Below, piece by piece: positions 1-11,770 of a stretch of DNA of 64,000 nucleotides. Numbering within the stretch: position 1 is the stretch's first letter; every line of letters starts with the position of its first letter. The stretch is from Arthonia radiata (Eukaryota > Ascomycota > Arthoniomycetes > Arthoniales > Arthoniaceae), in the NCBI GenBank assembly GCA_002989075.1, contig PSQN01000003.1, forward strand, positions 1,174,865 through 1,238,864. Direction: 5' to 3'. The translations under genes were made by a program, and so were the position numbers. Under the pieces are notes generated by a model. It was not told where the DNA came from and made no database searches. It saw nothing but the letters and a program-made list of their open reading frames with translations.

Positions 1-3000
1 CTAAAGCCTGACAAGCGCATCGGCTGCTACATTGGCGCATGTGCAGCAGATTATGAGGCAAACGTAGCGGGACAGCCCGCAAATGCGTTCACTGCAACAG
101 GGAACCTCAAGAGTTTCATCACCGGCAAGATCAGCCATTATTTCGGCTGGACGGGCCCTGGTCTGACCATTGACACTGCGTGTTCCGCTTCTGCAGTTGC
201 CGTTCACCAAGCCTCCCGAGCAATCCTTGGCGGTGAATGTAATGGCGCTTTAGCAGGAGGTGTTGCTCTCATGGGCAACCCTATTTGGTTTCAGAATTTG
301 GCTGGAGCATCTTTCCTGAGCCCTACCGGACAATGCAAACCCTGGGATGAGAAAGCTGACGGCTACTGTAGGGGCGAGGCAATCGCCTTTGTAATGCTCA
401 GGAAAATGTCTGCAGCAATAGCTGATGGTAACCAAATCCTCGGCTGCATCCCCAGCACAGCGGTGTACCAGAACGAGAACTGCACACCGATAGTTGTTCC
501 GAATGCGCCATCGCTTTCTCGTCTCTTTGAAGATGTTATTTACAAAGCGAAGCTGGAACCTCAGCAGATATCCGTTGTGGAAGCGCATGGTACTGGTACT
601 CCAGTTGGTGATCCTGCAGAGTATGAGAGTGTACGTCAAGCTCTTGGTGGACAAAGTCGTGCCCAAGCTTTGGCACTTGGATCTGTAAAAGGCCTGATAG
701 GTCATACAGAGGGTGCTTCTGGTGTAGTATCACTGATCAAGACTATCCTTATGATCTCAGAAGGCATCATACCACCTCAAGCGAGTTTTCAAAACATGAG
801 CCATCATGTCAAGGCTTCTCCATCGGACATGATCGAGATTCCCACCAAGTTGAGGCCTTGGAATGATGCATTCAAAGCTGCGCTTATCAATAATTATGGC
901 GCATCGGGCTCGAACGCATCCATGGTTGTTACCCAAGCGTTCCCGAAGGGTCAAGATGGCTTTGACAGCTCGTCTCCAGTTCATGAGCAAGGGATTCGAC
1001 ATCCATTCAGAATATCTGGGCTGGATCACAGGAGCATACAGGAGTACTGCGTCAAACTACTTGGCTTAATCAGAGCCAAGACAATCTCAGCGAATAAACT
1101 GACAGTAGCAAATCTGTCGTTCAACATTGGTCGACAATCGAACCCGGCCCTTGAGAAAGCACTTGTGTTCAGTTCCAGCTCTGTCGATGAGCTCGAAACC
1201 AAGCTCGACTCCTTCGTCCGTGGCGACCAGACCCTCTCATTGACTGCAAACCCGAAGTCGCCTCGTCCAGTGATATTGTGCTTTGGTGGACAGATATCGA
1301 CGTCCATTGGATTGGAGCGAGGGGTCTACGACAGCGTAAAGATCTTCCGCAGCTATCTCAACCAATGCAACTCAGTCTTCCGATCCATCGGGCTAGATGG
1401 CATCTATCCTGAGGTGTTCCAGCGAGATCCGATCACTGACACTGTCAAACTGCAGACCGCGCTCTTCGCTGTCCAATACGCTTGCGCAAAGAGCTGGATC
1501 TCCTGTAACGTACAAGTGGCAGCGTGCGTCGGACACAGCTTCGGGGAGATTACAGCACTTTGCATTGCTGGTGTTCTTTCTCTCAAAGATACTGCGAAAC
1601 TCATTGCGAAGAGGGCGAAGCTCGTGCGCGATTTCTGGGATCAAGACAAGGGTGCCATGATGGCCATAGAAGCAGACCTCGAACTCGTGCACAGTATTCT
1701 TGCTGACGCCGACCACTCGGACAGCGAGACCGAAGCAGCTACCATTGCGTGCTATAACGGGCCGAGAAGCTTCACATTAGCCGGTTCTGTGAAGGCGATT
1801 GATATCGTCGCGGGAGTTGTGGACAAGAACGACCGCTATTCAACATCGACAAAGCTGAAGAAATTAAACGTTACGAATGCATTCCATTCAACGCTTGTGG
1901 ATCCTCTCATGGATGACCTGGAAGTGATCGGGCGAGAGCTGACGTTCCATGAAGCCAGCTTTCCAGTGGAGAGATCCACAGAGCTCCCAGACACTGACGA
2001 CTTGCAGCCCTCCTTCGTTGCTCAGCATATGAGGTGCCCAGTATATTTCGATCACGCGGTGCAAAGACTGGCGAAGCAGTACCCCTCTGCTATTTGGCTA
2101 GAAGCTGGGTCCAACTCGACGATAACATCAATGGCAAGCCGTGTCACTGGATCGCAATCTGGCTTTCACTTCCAGCCGGTCAACATCACCAATAAAAACG
2201 GTATGCAAAACCTGGCTGAGATCACCGCTTCTTTGTGGAAAGAAAGCCTTAAAGTTGTGCACTGGTGGCATCATACTCTGCAAACTTACGAATATCCTCA
2301 CGTATACCTGCCTCCCTACCAGTTCGAGAAGTCCAGGCACTGGATTGAGCTGAGGAAACCACAGATGAAGATAAGCGAGTCGGAAGCACCTCGAGCCGCA
2401 GCGTCGCAAGAAGAATTACCCACGTCACTTTGGACATTCGTCGGGTGGCAAGACAAGGATCAACGCTCGGCGCGGTTTCGTATCAACACCTTCACTAAGG
2501 TCTACAATGACTTTGTCTCTGGTCACCTGATCGCTCAAACGGCTCCGATTTGTCCCGCGACGCTGGAGGTAGACATGGCAATCGAAGCACTTAGGAGCAT
2601 CCGACCTGACTTCGCGGCTTCAGGACTTCAGCCTACACTGCGAAACATGGAGAATCACGCACCCATCTGTGTAGATGCCTCGCGCCTCGCGTGGTTGGAC
2701 TTTCAAGCGTTGGACACTGAATGCCACTCATGGAGTTGGAAGATCATCAGCTCGAGCTCGACAAACGCCGCTTCCACCACTGAGCACGTCCACGGCAAGC
2801 TCATTTTCCGCTCTGTGGACGATCCCGAGTTTCAGCTCGAGTTTGCGCGGTACGAACGTTTGATTGGCCATCAACGCTGTCTCCGTATCTTGAACGCCGC
2901 TGATGCCGACGATATCATCCAAGGCCGCAACATCTACAAGACATTTGCTGAGATCGTCGATTATGGTGAGCAGTATCACGGGCTGAAGAGGCTCGTGGGT

Positions 3001-6000
3001 CTTGGCAATGAGTGTGCTGGCCAGGTGGTGAAGAAATACTCTGGGGAGACGTGGCTAGACACTCATCTCACTGACTGTTTCAGTCAGGTTGCCGGCATTT
3101 ATGTCAACTGCATGACGAACAGGGCACCAGGTGATATGTTCATTGCTGCTGGATGCGAGAGTTTGATCCGCTCACCAAAGCTTCGTGATGACAGTCCTCG
3201 GCCGAGCGTTTGGGATGTGTTCGCCTACCATCACCAAACATCTGACAAAGCCTACACAACCGATGTATTCACGTTTGATGCGAGCACGGGTGCGTTGATG
3301 GAGGTTATGCTCGGTATCAACTACGCCAAGGTACCAAAAGCTTCTATGCAGAAGATACTCACCAGACTCACTCCAGGGCTTTCCAACAAAATCACTCCAA
3401 CTGCGCCGGCCGCGAAAAGCATGCCCGCTGCTAATGTTAATGTTCCGGCTCCAGTGCCTGCAAAGTCTGCCAGGGCGGCGTCCACTCCTAAATCGAAGAA
3501 ACAACAAGTACGACCTGACCTCAAATTCACTGTGAAAACCCTGCTGGCTAATGTCTCTGGGCTTGAGCCTGAAGAGATTGGAGACGACACTGAACTCGCT
3601 GACATTGGCATCGACTCTCTGATGGGGATGGAGCTGGCTCGCGAGGTAGAGACCGTTTTCAAGTGCACTCTGGAGATGGAGGCGCTCATGGAAGTGACAA
3701 ACTTACCCAGCTTCGTTGCCTGCATCCAATCAGCGCTGGGCCTGGGGCAGGAAGACGATGAGACAGACGACAGCGACGACTCGGTAGAAATGGATACGCC
3801 AGGAGACAGCAGCGCGACAGCTTACAGCAGTCCCGCATCCTCTGTGGGTGACGATACTGCCCCGAAAGTCGACATTGTCGAATACCTCACCGACCTCTTG
3901 GGCGTCGGTGAGAGCGATATCCAAGACGATGTCCTGCTTATTGATCTAGGCGTCGACTCTCTACTGTCCACTGAGCTCAGGTCAGACCTTGCAAATCAGT
4001 TCTCCGTACAGATACCGGAAGATGTGTCCTTCGAGGCCATGACCGTCGAAGAGCTCAATGTCCAGATTAACGGACTATCAACTAGCAAGGCGCCGAGCAA
4101 ATTACCCCAAGCGAAAGCAGTCATAGAGACTCCCAAGCCAGCACCTGCATCTGCACCTGCACCAGCCTCGAAGCCCGCTAAAGTGACCAAGACGCCTGTC
4201 AAGGAGGGCGGCATACTCAATATTGCGGACGGTGCTGTGATGGCAGCCTTCGCGGAAGCGAAACTGCGCACTGACGAACTCATTCTCGAATATAAAATTG
4301 ACAATTTTGCCGAGACGATCTGCCCCAAGTCAACTCAGCTGTGCATCGCGCTCACAGTCGAGGCCTTTGAAAAGCTCGGGTGCTCTATCAAGGCGGCCAC
4401 GTCGGGCCAAGTACTGCAGCGTATCCCTTATGCCCCGCAACACGGCAAACTCGTCGAATATCTTTATGATATGTTGGAGAAAGAGGCGCGCCTCATAGAC
4501 GTAGATGGCTCAAAAATCACACGCACATCCATCTCGCCACCGAGCAAGTCCAGCCAAGCTCTCCTGCAAGATCTGTTGCGGCTATATCCCGACTGGAGCT
4601 GCGCCATGAAGCTTACTCATTTTGCGGGTCTCAGTCTTGCGGAGGTTCTGGCCGGCAAGGCTGACGGCATTGAGATCATCTTCAGAAGGGAAGAGGGTCG
4701 GGAGCTCGTCAGCGGACTCTACTGCGAGCACGTCTTTAATAAGATGTCGTACCAACAGATGGCGGACTTTATTGAAAACCTGGTTTCGAAAATTGACACG
4801 AGGCAAGGCCCGTTAAAGATTCTAGAGATGGGCGCTGGGACAGGGGGCACGACGCTAAAGTTGGCGCCGCTGCTTGCGCAAATGAATGTGCCAGTGGAGT
4901 ACACCTTCACCGATCTCTCGCCGTCCATGGTCGCGGGAGCGAGGAAGAAGTTCAAGCAGTACCAGTTCATGAAGTTCTTTGCGCACGACATCGAGAAGCC
5001 CGTACCTGCTGATTTGGTGGGCACCCAGCATGTTGTCATCGCGAGTAACGCGGTGCACGCAACGCACGACCTTGTGAAGTCAGGAGCGCATATTCACGCA
5101 GCACTGAGGCCAGATGGCTTGCTGATGATGCTTGAAATGACAGAAATCGTCCCATTCATCGACATCATCTTCGGCTTGCTCGAAGGCTGGTGGCTGTTTG
5201 ACGATGGACGGACGCATGCGATCGCCCATCAAGATCGTTGGAAGCGTGACTTGCAAACTGCAGGCTTTGGACATGTTGATTGGAGTGACGGCCACTTACC
5301 AGAAAACAACATTCAAAAGGTCATCATCGCGTTGGCGTCGCCTTCTACAGCATCTTACGCACTACTGCCGAAGCCTGAAGCTCCAACACCAAAGGTGCAA
5401 GCCGCCTCAGATCTCATTTCGCGAGAGAAAGCTGTAGTGACATACGTCAACAAATACTCCGAGGGCTTTGATGGTCCTGCTACCTCCCAGAGGACCGCAA
5501 ATACTTCGCGCCGTGATGAGCGATGCGTCTTGATTACTGGAGCCACCGGTAGTCTGGGAACACATCTTGTCAGAGAGTTCGCGGAGCGCGCAGACGTGGC
5601 ATGTGTGGTGTGCCTCAATCGGCGGAGCAGCGGCAACAATGACCCAACTAAACGCCAGCGAGATGCGCTGACCTTACGCGGTGTGAAGCTGGATGCCAGC
5701 GCGCTGGCCAAATTAGAGGTCCTGGAGACAGACATGCACAAGCCACAGCTAGGTCTTTCAGATGCTGACTACGCCAAATTGGTCGGTAAGGTCACAGATG
5801 TTCTGCACAACGCCTGGCCGATGAGCGGTAAACGACCCATCAAAGGCTTCGAGCCGCAATTTCAGGCCGCTCGCAGTCTCATCAATCTAGCGAGGGATGT
5901 CTCTTCTGTATGCCCCAAGGATTTCCAGGTCGGATTCGAATTCATCTCCAGCATCGGCGTCGTTGGCCACTATCCAATATGGAGTGGGAACGTACGTGTG

Positions 6001-6713
6001 CCGGAAGAACGCATGGAAATGCGCTCTGTTCTCGACAACGGCTACTGCGACGCCAAATTCACCATCGAGCGGATGTTGGATGCAACTCTTCACAAGCATC
6101 CTGACAGCTTCAGAACACTGACGGCACGACCGGGCCAGATTGCAGGCTCGACGACGAGCGGCTACTGGAACCCGATGGAGCATCTCAGCTTCTTGGTCAA
6201 GTCTTCGAAGTCTCTCAAGGTGCTGCCCAGCTTCACAGGCGTGAGTGCACCATTCCCTCTCTTGATGGCCATGTGATATATGCTAACTCTTGCTGGCAGA
6301 ACCTCTCGTGGTGTCCTGTCAATGCTGTAGCCGGTGCCTGTTCCGACCTTCTTCTGGGCACGTCACCAGCCCATCCGGTCTACCACATCGACAATCCCGT
6401 CCAACAGTCGTGGCAAGACATGCTTGCGATCTTAGCGGATGCATTGAAGATCCCGCGCGACTCTGGGATCATTCCGTTCAAAGATTGGGTTGCAAAAGTG
6501 CGCAAGTCGCCGCTCAACCCCGACACAGACAACCCAGCCGCGCGTCTTATCGATTTTCTCGACGACCATTTTCTGAGGATGAGTTGCGGCGGGCTTGTAT
6601 TGGATGTTTCGAAGACGTGCGAGCACTCGCCTGTGTTGGCAGGGACGGGTGCGATCTCCAAGGACGTGGCGACTAATTATGTCCGCGCGTGGGAGGAAAT
6701 GGGCTTCTTGTAA
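1..6713 (+). CDS. Non-reducing polyketide synthase, KS-MAT-PT-ACP-ACP-CMeT-R (5' partial)
   Basis: Iterative type I PKS that builds a C-methylated aromatic polyketide and, by family precedent, releases it reductively as an aldehyde. The frame is open from base 1, so the SAT domain and the start of KS lie off the left edge. Counting residues from base 1: KS has Cys61 (DTACSAS), His196 (EAHGTGT) and His235 (GHTEG); MAT has Ser513 (GHSFG); PT has the likely dyad His842/Asp1025; tandem ACPs carry Ser1206 (GIDSL) and Ser1320 (GVDSL), followed by an Ala/Pro-rich linker; CMeT shows LEMGAGTGG near 1608; the terminal reductase has GATGSLG at 1847 and Tyr2015/Lys2019 of YxxxK. One intron, 6241-6299 (GTGAGT...CAG, branch TGCTAAC), precedes the last exon; stop TAA at 6711. 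No thioesterase is present. The domain order is that of citrinin/azaphilone-type synthases. The exact product is not readable from sequence. Confidence 0.95.
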
Positions 6714-7373
6714 GTGGGGACAAACAAGCCTGAACGGGACGCGTTCATGAGCAAAAGCGACTCTATAGATCACGGGGTTGGGGTCTTAGGAGTCATAGAA
6801 TGGATCTTGACTACTGCGACATTGAGCAGAAAATCCGAGAGCATAGAACTCGAGAGCTGCATACGTAACTGCCCAAAGTAGTAGCAAGCGAGCTGGTGCG
6901 AATCGGTACCTTGTTTCTCAGGCAAGGCTTGGCAAAAAAATATGTCCTCATCACCCCAACGCCAAATCTTTACTCCTAGACATCAAATAAGACCTCAGAA
7001 ACATTCCGGTGTTCACTGTGCTGCGCTTATGTTTTCGGCTCATCTGTCACCTCTCTGCGATCCTCGTGCAGCCTTCACCATACTACAAAGCTAATCACAG
7101 CCGTTTCTCGTAGAGGCAGCAGCTAGGTGCAGAGAAGCCACTCATCATGGCGCTACGCAATGGTAGTGATACGCGTGGATTAGGTGAGAAATGAGTGTGT
7201 CGGCATTGAGAGAAGATAAAACTCTGCTGCGAAACTCATCGCCCAGCATGACGGGGACAATCAGAATTTGCTTTTCGTCTCTAAGTGGTCCAGCCTTTCG
7301 ACCACAGCTCCAAGTAAAGCAACACCAACATGCCATCAACCTGCGATAGCCACACGATCGCTACAAAGCGGCA
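6714..7373. other. Convergent intergenic spacer
   Basis: It lies between the 3' ends of the PKS gene and the LsdA-like gene. I see no coding sequence and no repeat. Confidence 0.6.
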
Positions 7374-8695
7374 TTAAGCGACCTCAATCACCGCCGGTCC
7401 GTAGAGGGTGGCATTCGTCACCTCTACGATGTCAGCGAAGTTCTCACGTGCCTCAACAACCATCGCCAAAGTCAGCCCATGCATAACGTGGTGTTCAAAC
7501 GGGAACGATGCTTTGATATCGGTTGTGTTCGTGCCCCTGTCAGTGACCTGGAACTTGACGACTGTTGGTACGAGCGCTCCATTCACGAACGCGACACGCT
7601 GAGTTGAGGGATCGACGTCCCCCAACGTTCTCAATGTGATGGACCCCGTACCACTAACTGGCGATATCAGCTCGAGCGCCGGAAACATTTCAAGCGGGAT
7701 CATCGCAGAATTGGGGCAGCTGTCAGGTACGATGAAGCTCGAGAGCAGCCACGACATGTGTAGATCACGCGTATTGGGCGTCAGGAAAGGTTCGGCGCTG
7801 GCTGGCTTCTGAAGCAGGCTGCGGAACCAGCCTGACTGCTGTGCGTCTGATCCCAGTGCTTGACCGAGCGCTGACACGATGAGGTGCGAGTCGGTGCCCA
7901 GACTCGCCGCTGTGCGTCGCTGAATGTCGATCAGAACGCCCACATACATATCGGTGAACGTCTGCGCGAATTGCATGGCAGTGCTGAGGTCGCTGATGCC
8001 GGGGAAGACGTAGGCGCACGGGAGGATGTGCGAGCCGTCAGGGGTGAAGAAGTACACCGCATCGTTCGCGTTGTAGGCGTGCATTTGCTCCTGCTACAGA
8101 TCGAGCCACATTCAGTCAGCCATCCGAAGCAAGGGGACGGGCATCCAACACTGGAAGAAGTGAAGACGGATAAGCGAAAGCCACTTACAGCCTGGATTGT
8201 CGTGAGTGTCTCGAGCAAGACGTCATGCTGACCTGCTGGAACCTCAAAGCCTGGCACGCCCTCTGTGATGTTTACGAGCAACTGCGTAAAGAAGGCCACC
8301 TCGAACATTTCATTAAAGGCTTGTAGCTTCCAGCTCGTCAGAGAGTCGTTGTCAAATCTCGGCGCAGGAGGCATGTTGGTGAAGTTGCCGCCGGCGCGCG
8401 AGAAAAGCTCCTCCAGTGCGGTCTCATTCGGAAATGGAAAGCCATTAGGCAGTGGGAAGGTGAATGGTCTGCTTCCACCGGCGGTTTGAGGCGTGGCTGC
8501 TGGCTCGGTGTGCAAGACGACAGAGAGCAGATTCCTGGCTGGCGTGCGTCCAGTCAGAAAGAAAGCAGCCGCCGACAGAAGGAGCACGATGGCTATAACC
8601 TTCGCCAAAACACCGGTCGAGCGCTCAGGACGATGGCGGTTGTAGCTGGACGACGTGGCGAAGCTGCTTTCCTTCTCGAATCCCATGGCGTGCAT
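7374..8695 (-). CDS. Membrane-anchored ferritin-like protein, late sexual development (LsdA)-like
   Basis: Two exons, complement of 8189-8695 and 7374-8093, with intron 8094-8188 (GTAAGT...TAG) give 408 residues. The start is ATG 8695, with a second ATG nine bases on. Residues about 28-50 are a hydrophobic segment (VLAKVIAIVLLLSAAAFFL), a signal anchor. The body then matches the fungal LsdA/ferritin_2 pattern: an NGFPFPN element, a helix FNEMFEVAFFTQLL, and an EQMHAYNAN stretch with an ExxH metal-ligand motif right at the splice junction. The second Glu/His pair expected of a full di-iron site is not obvious. It is divergent from the acyltransferase gene. LsdA relatives are linked to development and stress; a role in this pathway, for example as a ferritin-like oxidase, is inference from position only. 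Confidence 0.75.
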
Positions 8696-9388
8696 GAGTA
8701 ACAGCAGACAGTAATCAGTGCAAAGATGTACACGGTCAATCTACCATGCCTGAGCACAAGGATCTGGGTCGTAAGGCGACTGCAGCTAGAGTCACAGATC
8801 GCACGCAAATGCGATTACATGGAAGCCATGAGTGAGTCAGTCACGTCGGCATGCGATTGGACTTGACGCAAAGCACTCTCGTCCTGGAATGCTCGGAAGA
8901 CGGCCTTTGCCAATGCATGAAGTGCTCTCTCCGCATCCACCGAACTGGAAGCATGCAAAGCAATGTTAACTCCACCGTGCCAAGAGCCAAACTACGGCTC
9001 CGCGATTCAGGACAGCTGGAAGCGGTAAGCTAGCGGCCGCATCTCCGAAACTAGTGCGCCAAGATTGCGGACCCGCCGATCAACCCAGCTGCTCCTCCGA
9101 CTGGTTCGTATGCTGATGTCCGATCGAGAATCCGATCATCGCTTCTCGGTCAGTTGCAGCTTGTACTTCCGTCGATGTAGATCACCGACTTCGGCCCTTG
9201 GCTAAATGTACGGCCAAGATGACGCTCGCTCGGGCCTATCTGTCAGCTACGGCACTGGACTCGTGGGCAAAATGCAAGAAGCATTGCGTGACGACCACCA
9301 TGAGGTCCAAGCCATGCCTCTTCAGCGAAAGCCGCTACCCAATCAACATAGTTGCAGGGTAGCAGGTCGATGAAGTTGAGACACAGAC
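8696..9388. promoter_or_regulatory. Shared divergent promoter region, LsdA-like / acyltransferase 1
   Basis: This spacer of 693 bases separates two head-to-head genes and must hold both promoters. I see no convincing ORF in it and no clear TATA box. Confidence 0.5.
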
Positions 9389-10774
9389 ATGGTCTGGCTT
9401 GAGACTGACGAACCAGGAGTGTGGCATGATCAGTTTGATGGCGTCGAGAAAGTTTTTTTAGGAATGTCCAAGGCTTTCGCAAAGCTGGGTAAAGAACACG
9501 GCTCTGTATATGCTTGCTGCCAGTTCAGCGTCCTCCAAAACCGCTCTCAAGAACCCATTGAAGCACTGCTGCGGGACTCTTGGAAGGCTTTGCGCTTTGA
9601 TTATCCTGCCTTGAGTGTCTTCGCCGATGGATCACTCAAAGTCTACAACGCCGCCTCCCCACAAGTAGTCGAGGCATGGGCCACAGAAACCTTTTGGGTC
9701 GACTCGGTCAACAGAGCTGACGATATCATCCCTACTCTACACCTGAAAAGACTGCCATGCCTCGTCTACCTGTCGAATTCATCTGAGATCATATTTCACA
9801 GCTCACATTGGCGCATCGACGCCCTCGGCACCTGCATGATCCTCAATCGCTACTTTGACATCCTTGCGTCATACGTCTCTGGTGCATGTCGTCCTCCACG
9901 CTGGCATCTCGAAGCGCAAAACCTTTCGCTTAGTCTTGAAGATGCAGCCGGCTGCAACGCAAGTGAGCCGACAGAATCGATGCGAGCACTAGCAGAAATC
10001 ATTCGGCGACGCAACTTCGACACGTCGTATCCCTCAGCCGGGCTTCCCTGCAACAGCGACGCGACTGTGCTGCCAGCAGTTCATCGAACTCATGCTGTGA
10101 GCCTCGCGCAAGAGACGACTGCGCAACTGGTGACCGCCTGCAAGCGCGGAAACATCAGCGTTACTGCCGCTGTACACGCCGCGTGCGCCGAGTACATCTT
10201 CAGCCTCTCCAAACGCGATCAATACAGCACAATCGTGTCCGTCAACTTCAGAGACGACTTACGCTCCCCTTACGGCACATCCACTCGGGCGTGCGCAACA
10301 TACGTTTCGGGCATCACGCACACCGTTCAACGGGACGACAACTTCTCTGCGAAAACTACGGCATTGACTAAAGCCTACAAAGGCGACGACTGGAATCGCA
10401 AGGAATACCTCGCGGCAATGCGAGTGATTGTCAAGGTCCATGTGGAAGCGCTACAAGCGATGGCTGGATCCGCTGTCCCGCGAGAGCCCGCTACGAATGT
10501 GACGGTGAGCAGCCTGGGCGTCGTTGACAAGCATTTGAAGAAGGATCACGGCTCGTCAGTTGTCGTGGAGCAGTTTCGGCTTGGAAGCGCTATCATGACC
10601 CGGCAGCCCACGCTGTACGTTTGGACCTTTCAAGGCCAGCTGACTCTGTCCGTGGACTACAATGAGAGTTTTTATGATGAAGAGGCGGTGTCGTCTCTTC
10701 TGAATGGCATCATCCAGTGTCTTGAGAGGGAGCTGCTGGTGGAGTCGGATGCTGAGACCGGAATAAAGAATTGA
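9389..10774 (+). CDS. HxxxD acyltransferase 1 (trichothecene acetyltransferase-like)
   Basis: A single-exon gene of 461 residues that probably moves an acyl group from acyl-CoA to a hydroxyl of the polyketide. The catalytic HxxxD motif is His140-Trp-Arg-Ile-Asp144. The second family landmark near the C-terminus, DFGWG in plant BAHD enzymes, is not recognisable; in its place is a beta-rich stretch (LTLSVDYNESFYD). There is no signal peptide, so it is probably cytosolic. It aligns along its length with acyltransferase 2 at 22995-24356: shared GVW near the N-terminus, WATETF/WAAETF, SHWR(I/T)D and YNE(S/A)FYD. Start ATG 9389 is the first in frame. Acylation of azaphilones by this type of enzyme is known; the donor here is unknown. 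Confidence 0.85.
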   Translation: MVWLETDEPGVWHDQFDGVEKVFLGMSKAFAKLGKEHGSVYACCQFSVLQNRSQEPIEALLRDSWKALRFDYPALSVFADGSLKVYNAASPQVVEAWATETFWVDSVNRADDIIPTLHLKRLPCLVYLSNSSEIIFHSSHWRIDALGTCMILNRYFDILASYVSGACRPPRWHLEAQNLSLSLEDAAGCNASEPTESMRALAEIIRRRNFDTSYPSAGLPCNSDATVLPAVHRTHAVSLAQETTAQLVTACKRGNISVTAAVHAACAEYIFSLSKRDQYSTIVSVNFRDDLRSPYGTSTRACATYVSGITHTVQRDDNFSAKTTALTKAYKGDDWNRKEYLAAMRVIVKVHVEALQAMAGSAVPREPATNVTVSSLGVVDKHLKKDHGSSVVVEQFRLGSAIMTRQPTLYVWTFQGQLTLSVDYNESFYDEEAVSSLLNGIIQCLERELLVESDAETGIKN

Positions 10775-11770
10775 GATGGAAATGATTCCGATTGTGGCTA
10801 CACGCACATGTTCTTGCACGTGCCTACGACTATGAAATCCCACTGTCTGGATCTGTCGAGCAGAAAACACAATGCCAGCATCAGCGCTGCAATGTGTGAC
10901 AGGATCGAGCTTTCCGGGATCATGACCAGACGTTGAAGTAAGAAGCAATAAAGTATCTGATGATCCAAGTAGGCAGGTGCCACGTGGACCTGAGTAAGCT
11001 TATGTAGCTCGGATCTGCCGGGCATCTAGCGTGCCAGAAGCTCTACTGCGCCAGATGCGACCTGCATCAGAGACTGCCTTCCAATGTGCAAGTAAGCGCC
11101 AAGAACCGGAAGCAGCCCGACAGTGCGGCTCAAAAAGTTCCTAGGCCCCTTGAGTGGTTGCTCCGGCCTCTCGTTCGCACTGCGCCCTGTGAGCCATGAA
11201 TCGCATTGGGTGTGGTGATCTGACATGACTAACCCATTTTACTTGGCGGCAGGTGCTTCGCTCACTTCCATTGTCATGCATGACCGCAGACTCCACCTCA
11301 AGAGGACACTGAAAATTTGGCGGGGATGGCAGGTCGTCCGAGCCGTGCTGTCGGTTCACGAGGGTAGGTCCTGTTAGTGTGGTAAGCAACAAGACCCGGA
11401 AGGCTGTGTGCCTGCTCTCTACCAAGGTTTACAGTGTTCGCTAATTGCTCCGATCCAGTCGCTCCACGTGCTGAGCACGTGCTTTGTGAGCTGGGGCCTC
11501 AGACTACCTCCCTCTAATGGTGAGTGACTTGAGGGTACATCGAGCTGACGAGCATATCAGGCGCATGATAGACGCCCTCGTGTCAGGTGCAGAAAGCACT
11601 TCTAGGGTTCCGTTAGCCAATCGGACCCCTGTGGCGATCTCGCTTCTAACGCCAATCGGCGAGAGGTGCAGTGTAGGGCTGCTTGCTCATACAAGATGCT
11701 CGTGGCATATGCACCTTGCAAGCTATGAGCTTACGAGAGCATCCAATCGTGCATTCTCCCTTTTTTCAAC
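10775..11770. other. Intergenic region upstream of the flavin oxidase gene
   Basis: About 1 kb without a supportable gene. It contains CACGTG hexamers at about 10819 and 10986 and a longer CACGTG palindrome at 11465-11481. Confidence 0.5.
11465..11481. promoter_or_regulatory. 17-bp perfect palindrome of two E-boxes
   Basis: The sequence CACGTGCTGAGCACGTG is two CACGTG sites arranged as a perfect inverted repeat around one central G, 290 bases before the flavin oxidase start codon. CACGTG is the core site of fungal bHLH factors; that one binds here is inference. Confidence 0.45.

Noticed and set aside
271-6276. PKS gene starting at ATG 271
   Set aside because: The same frame is open from base 1 and encodes the KS active-site Cys motif upstream of 271, so the true start is off the window. 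The end at 6276 lies inside an intron.
6273-6713. Separate small gene after the PKS
   Set aside because: It is the last exon of the PKS; splicing 6241-6299 joins the frames and completes the reductase domain.
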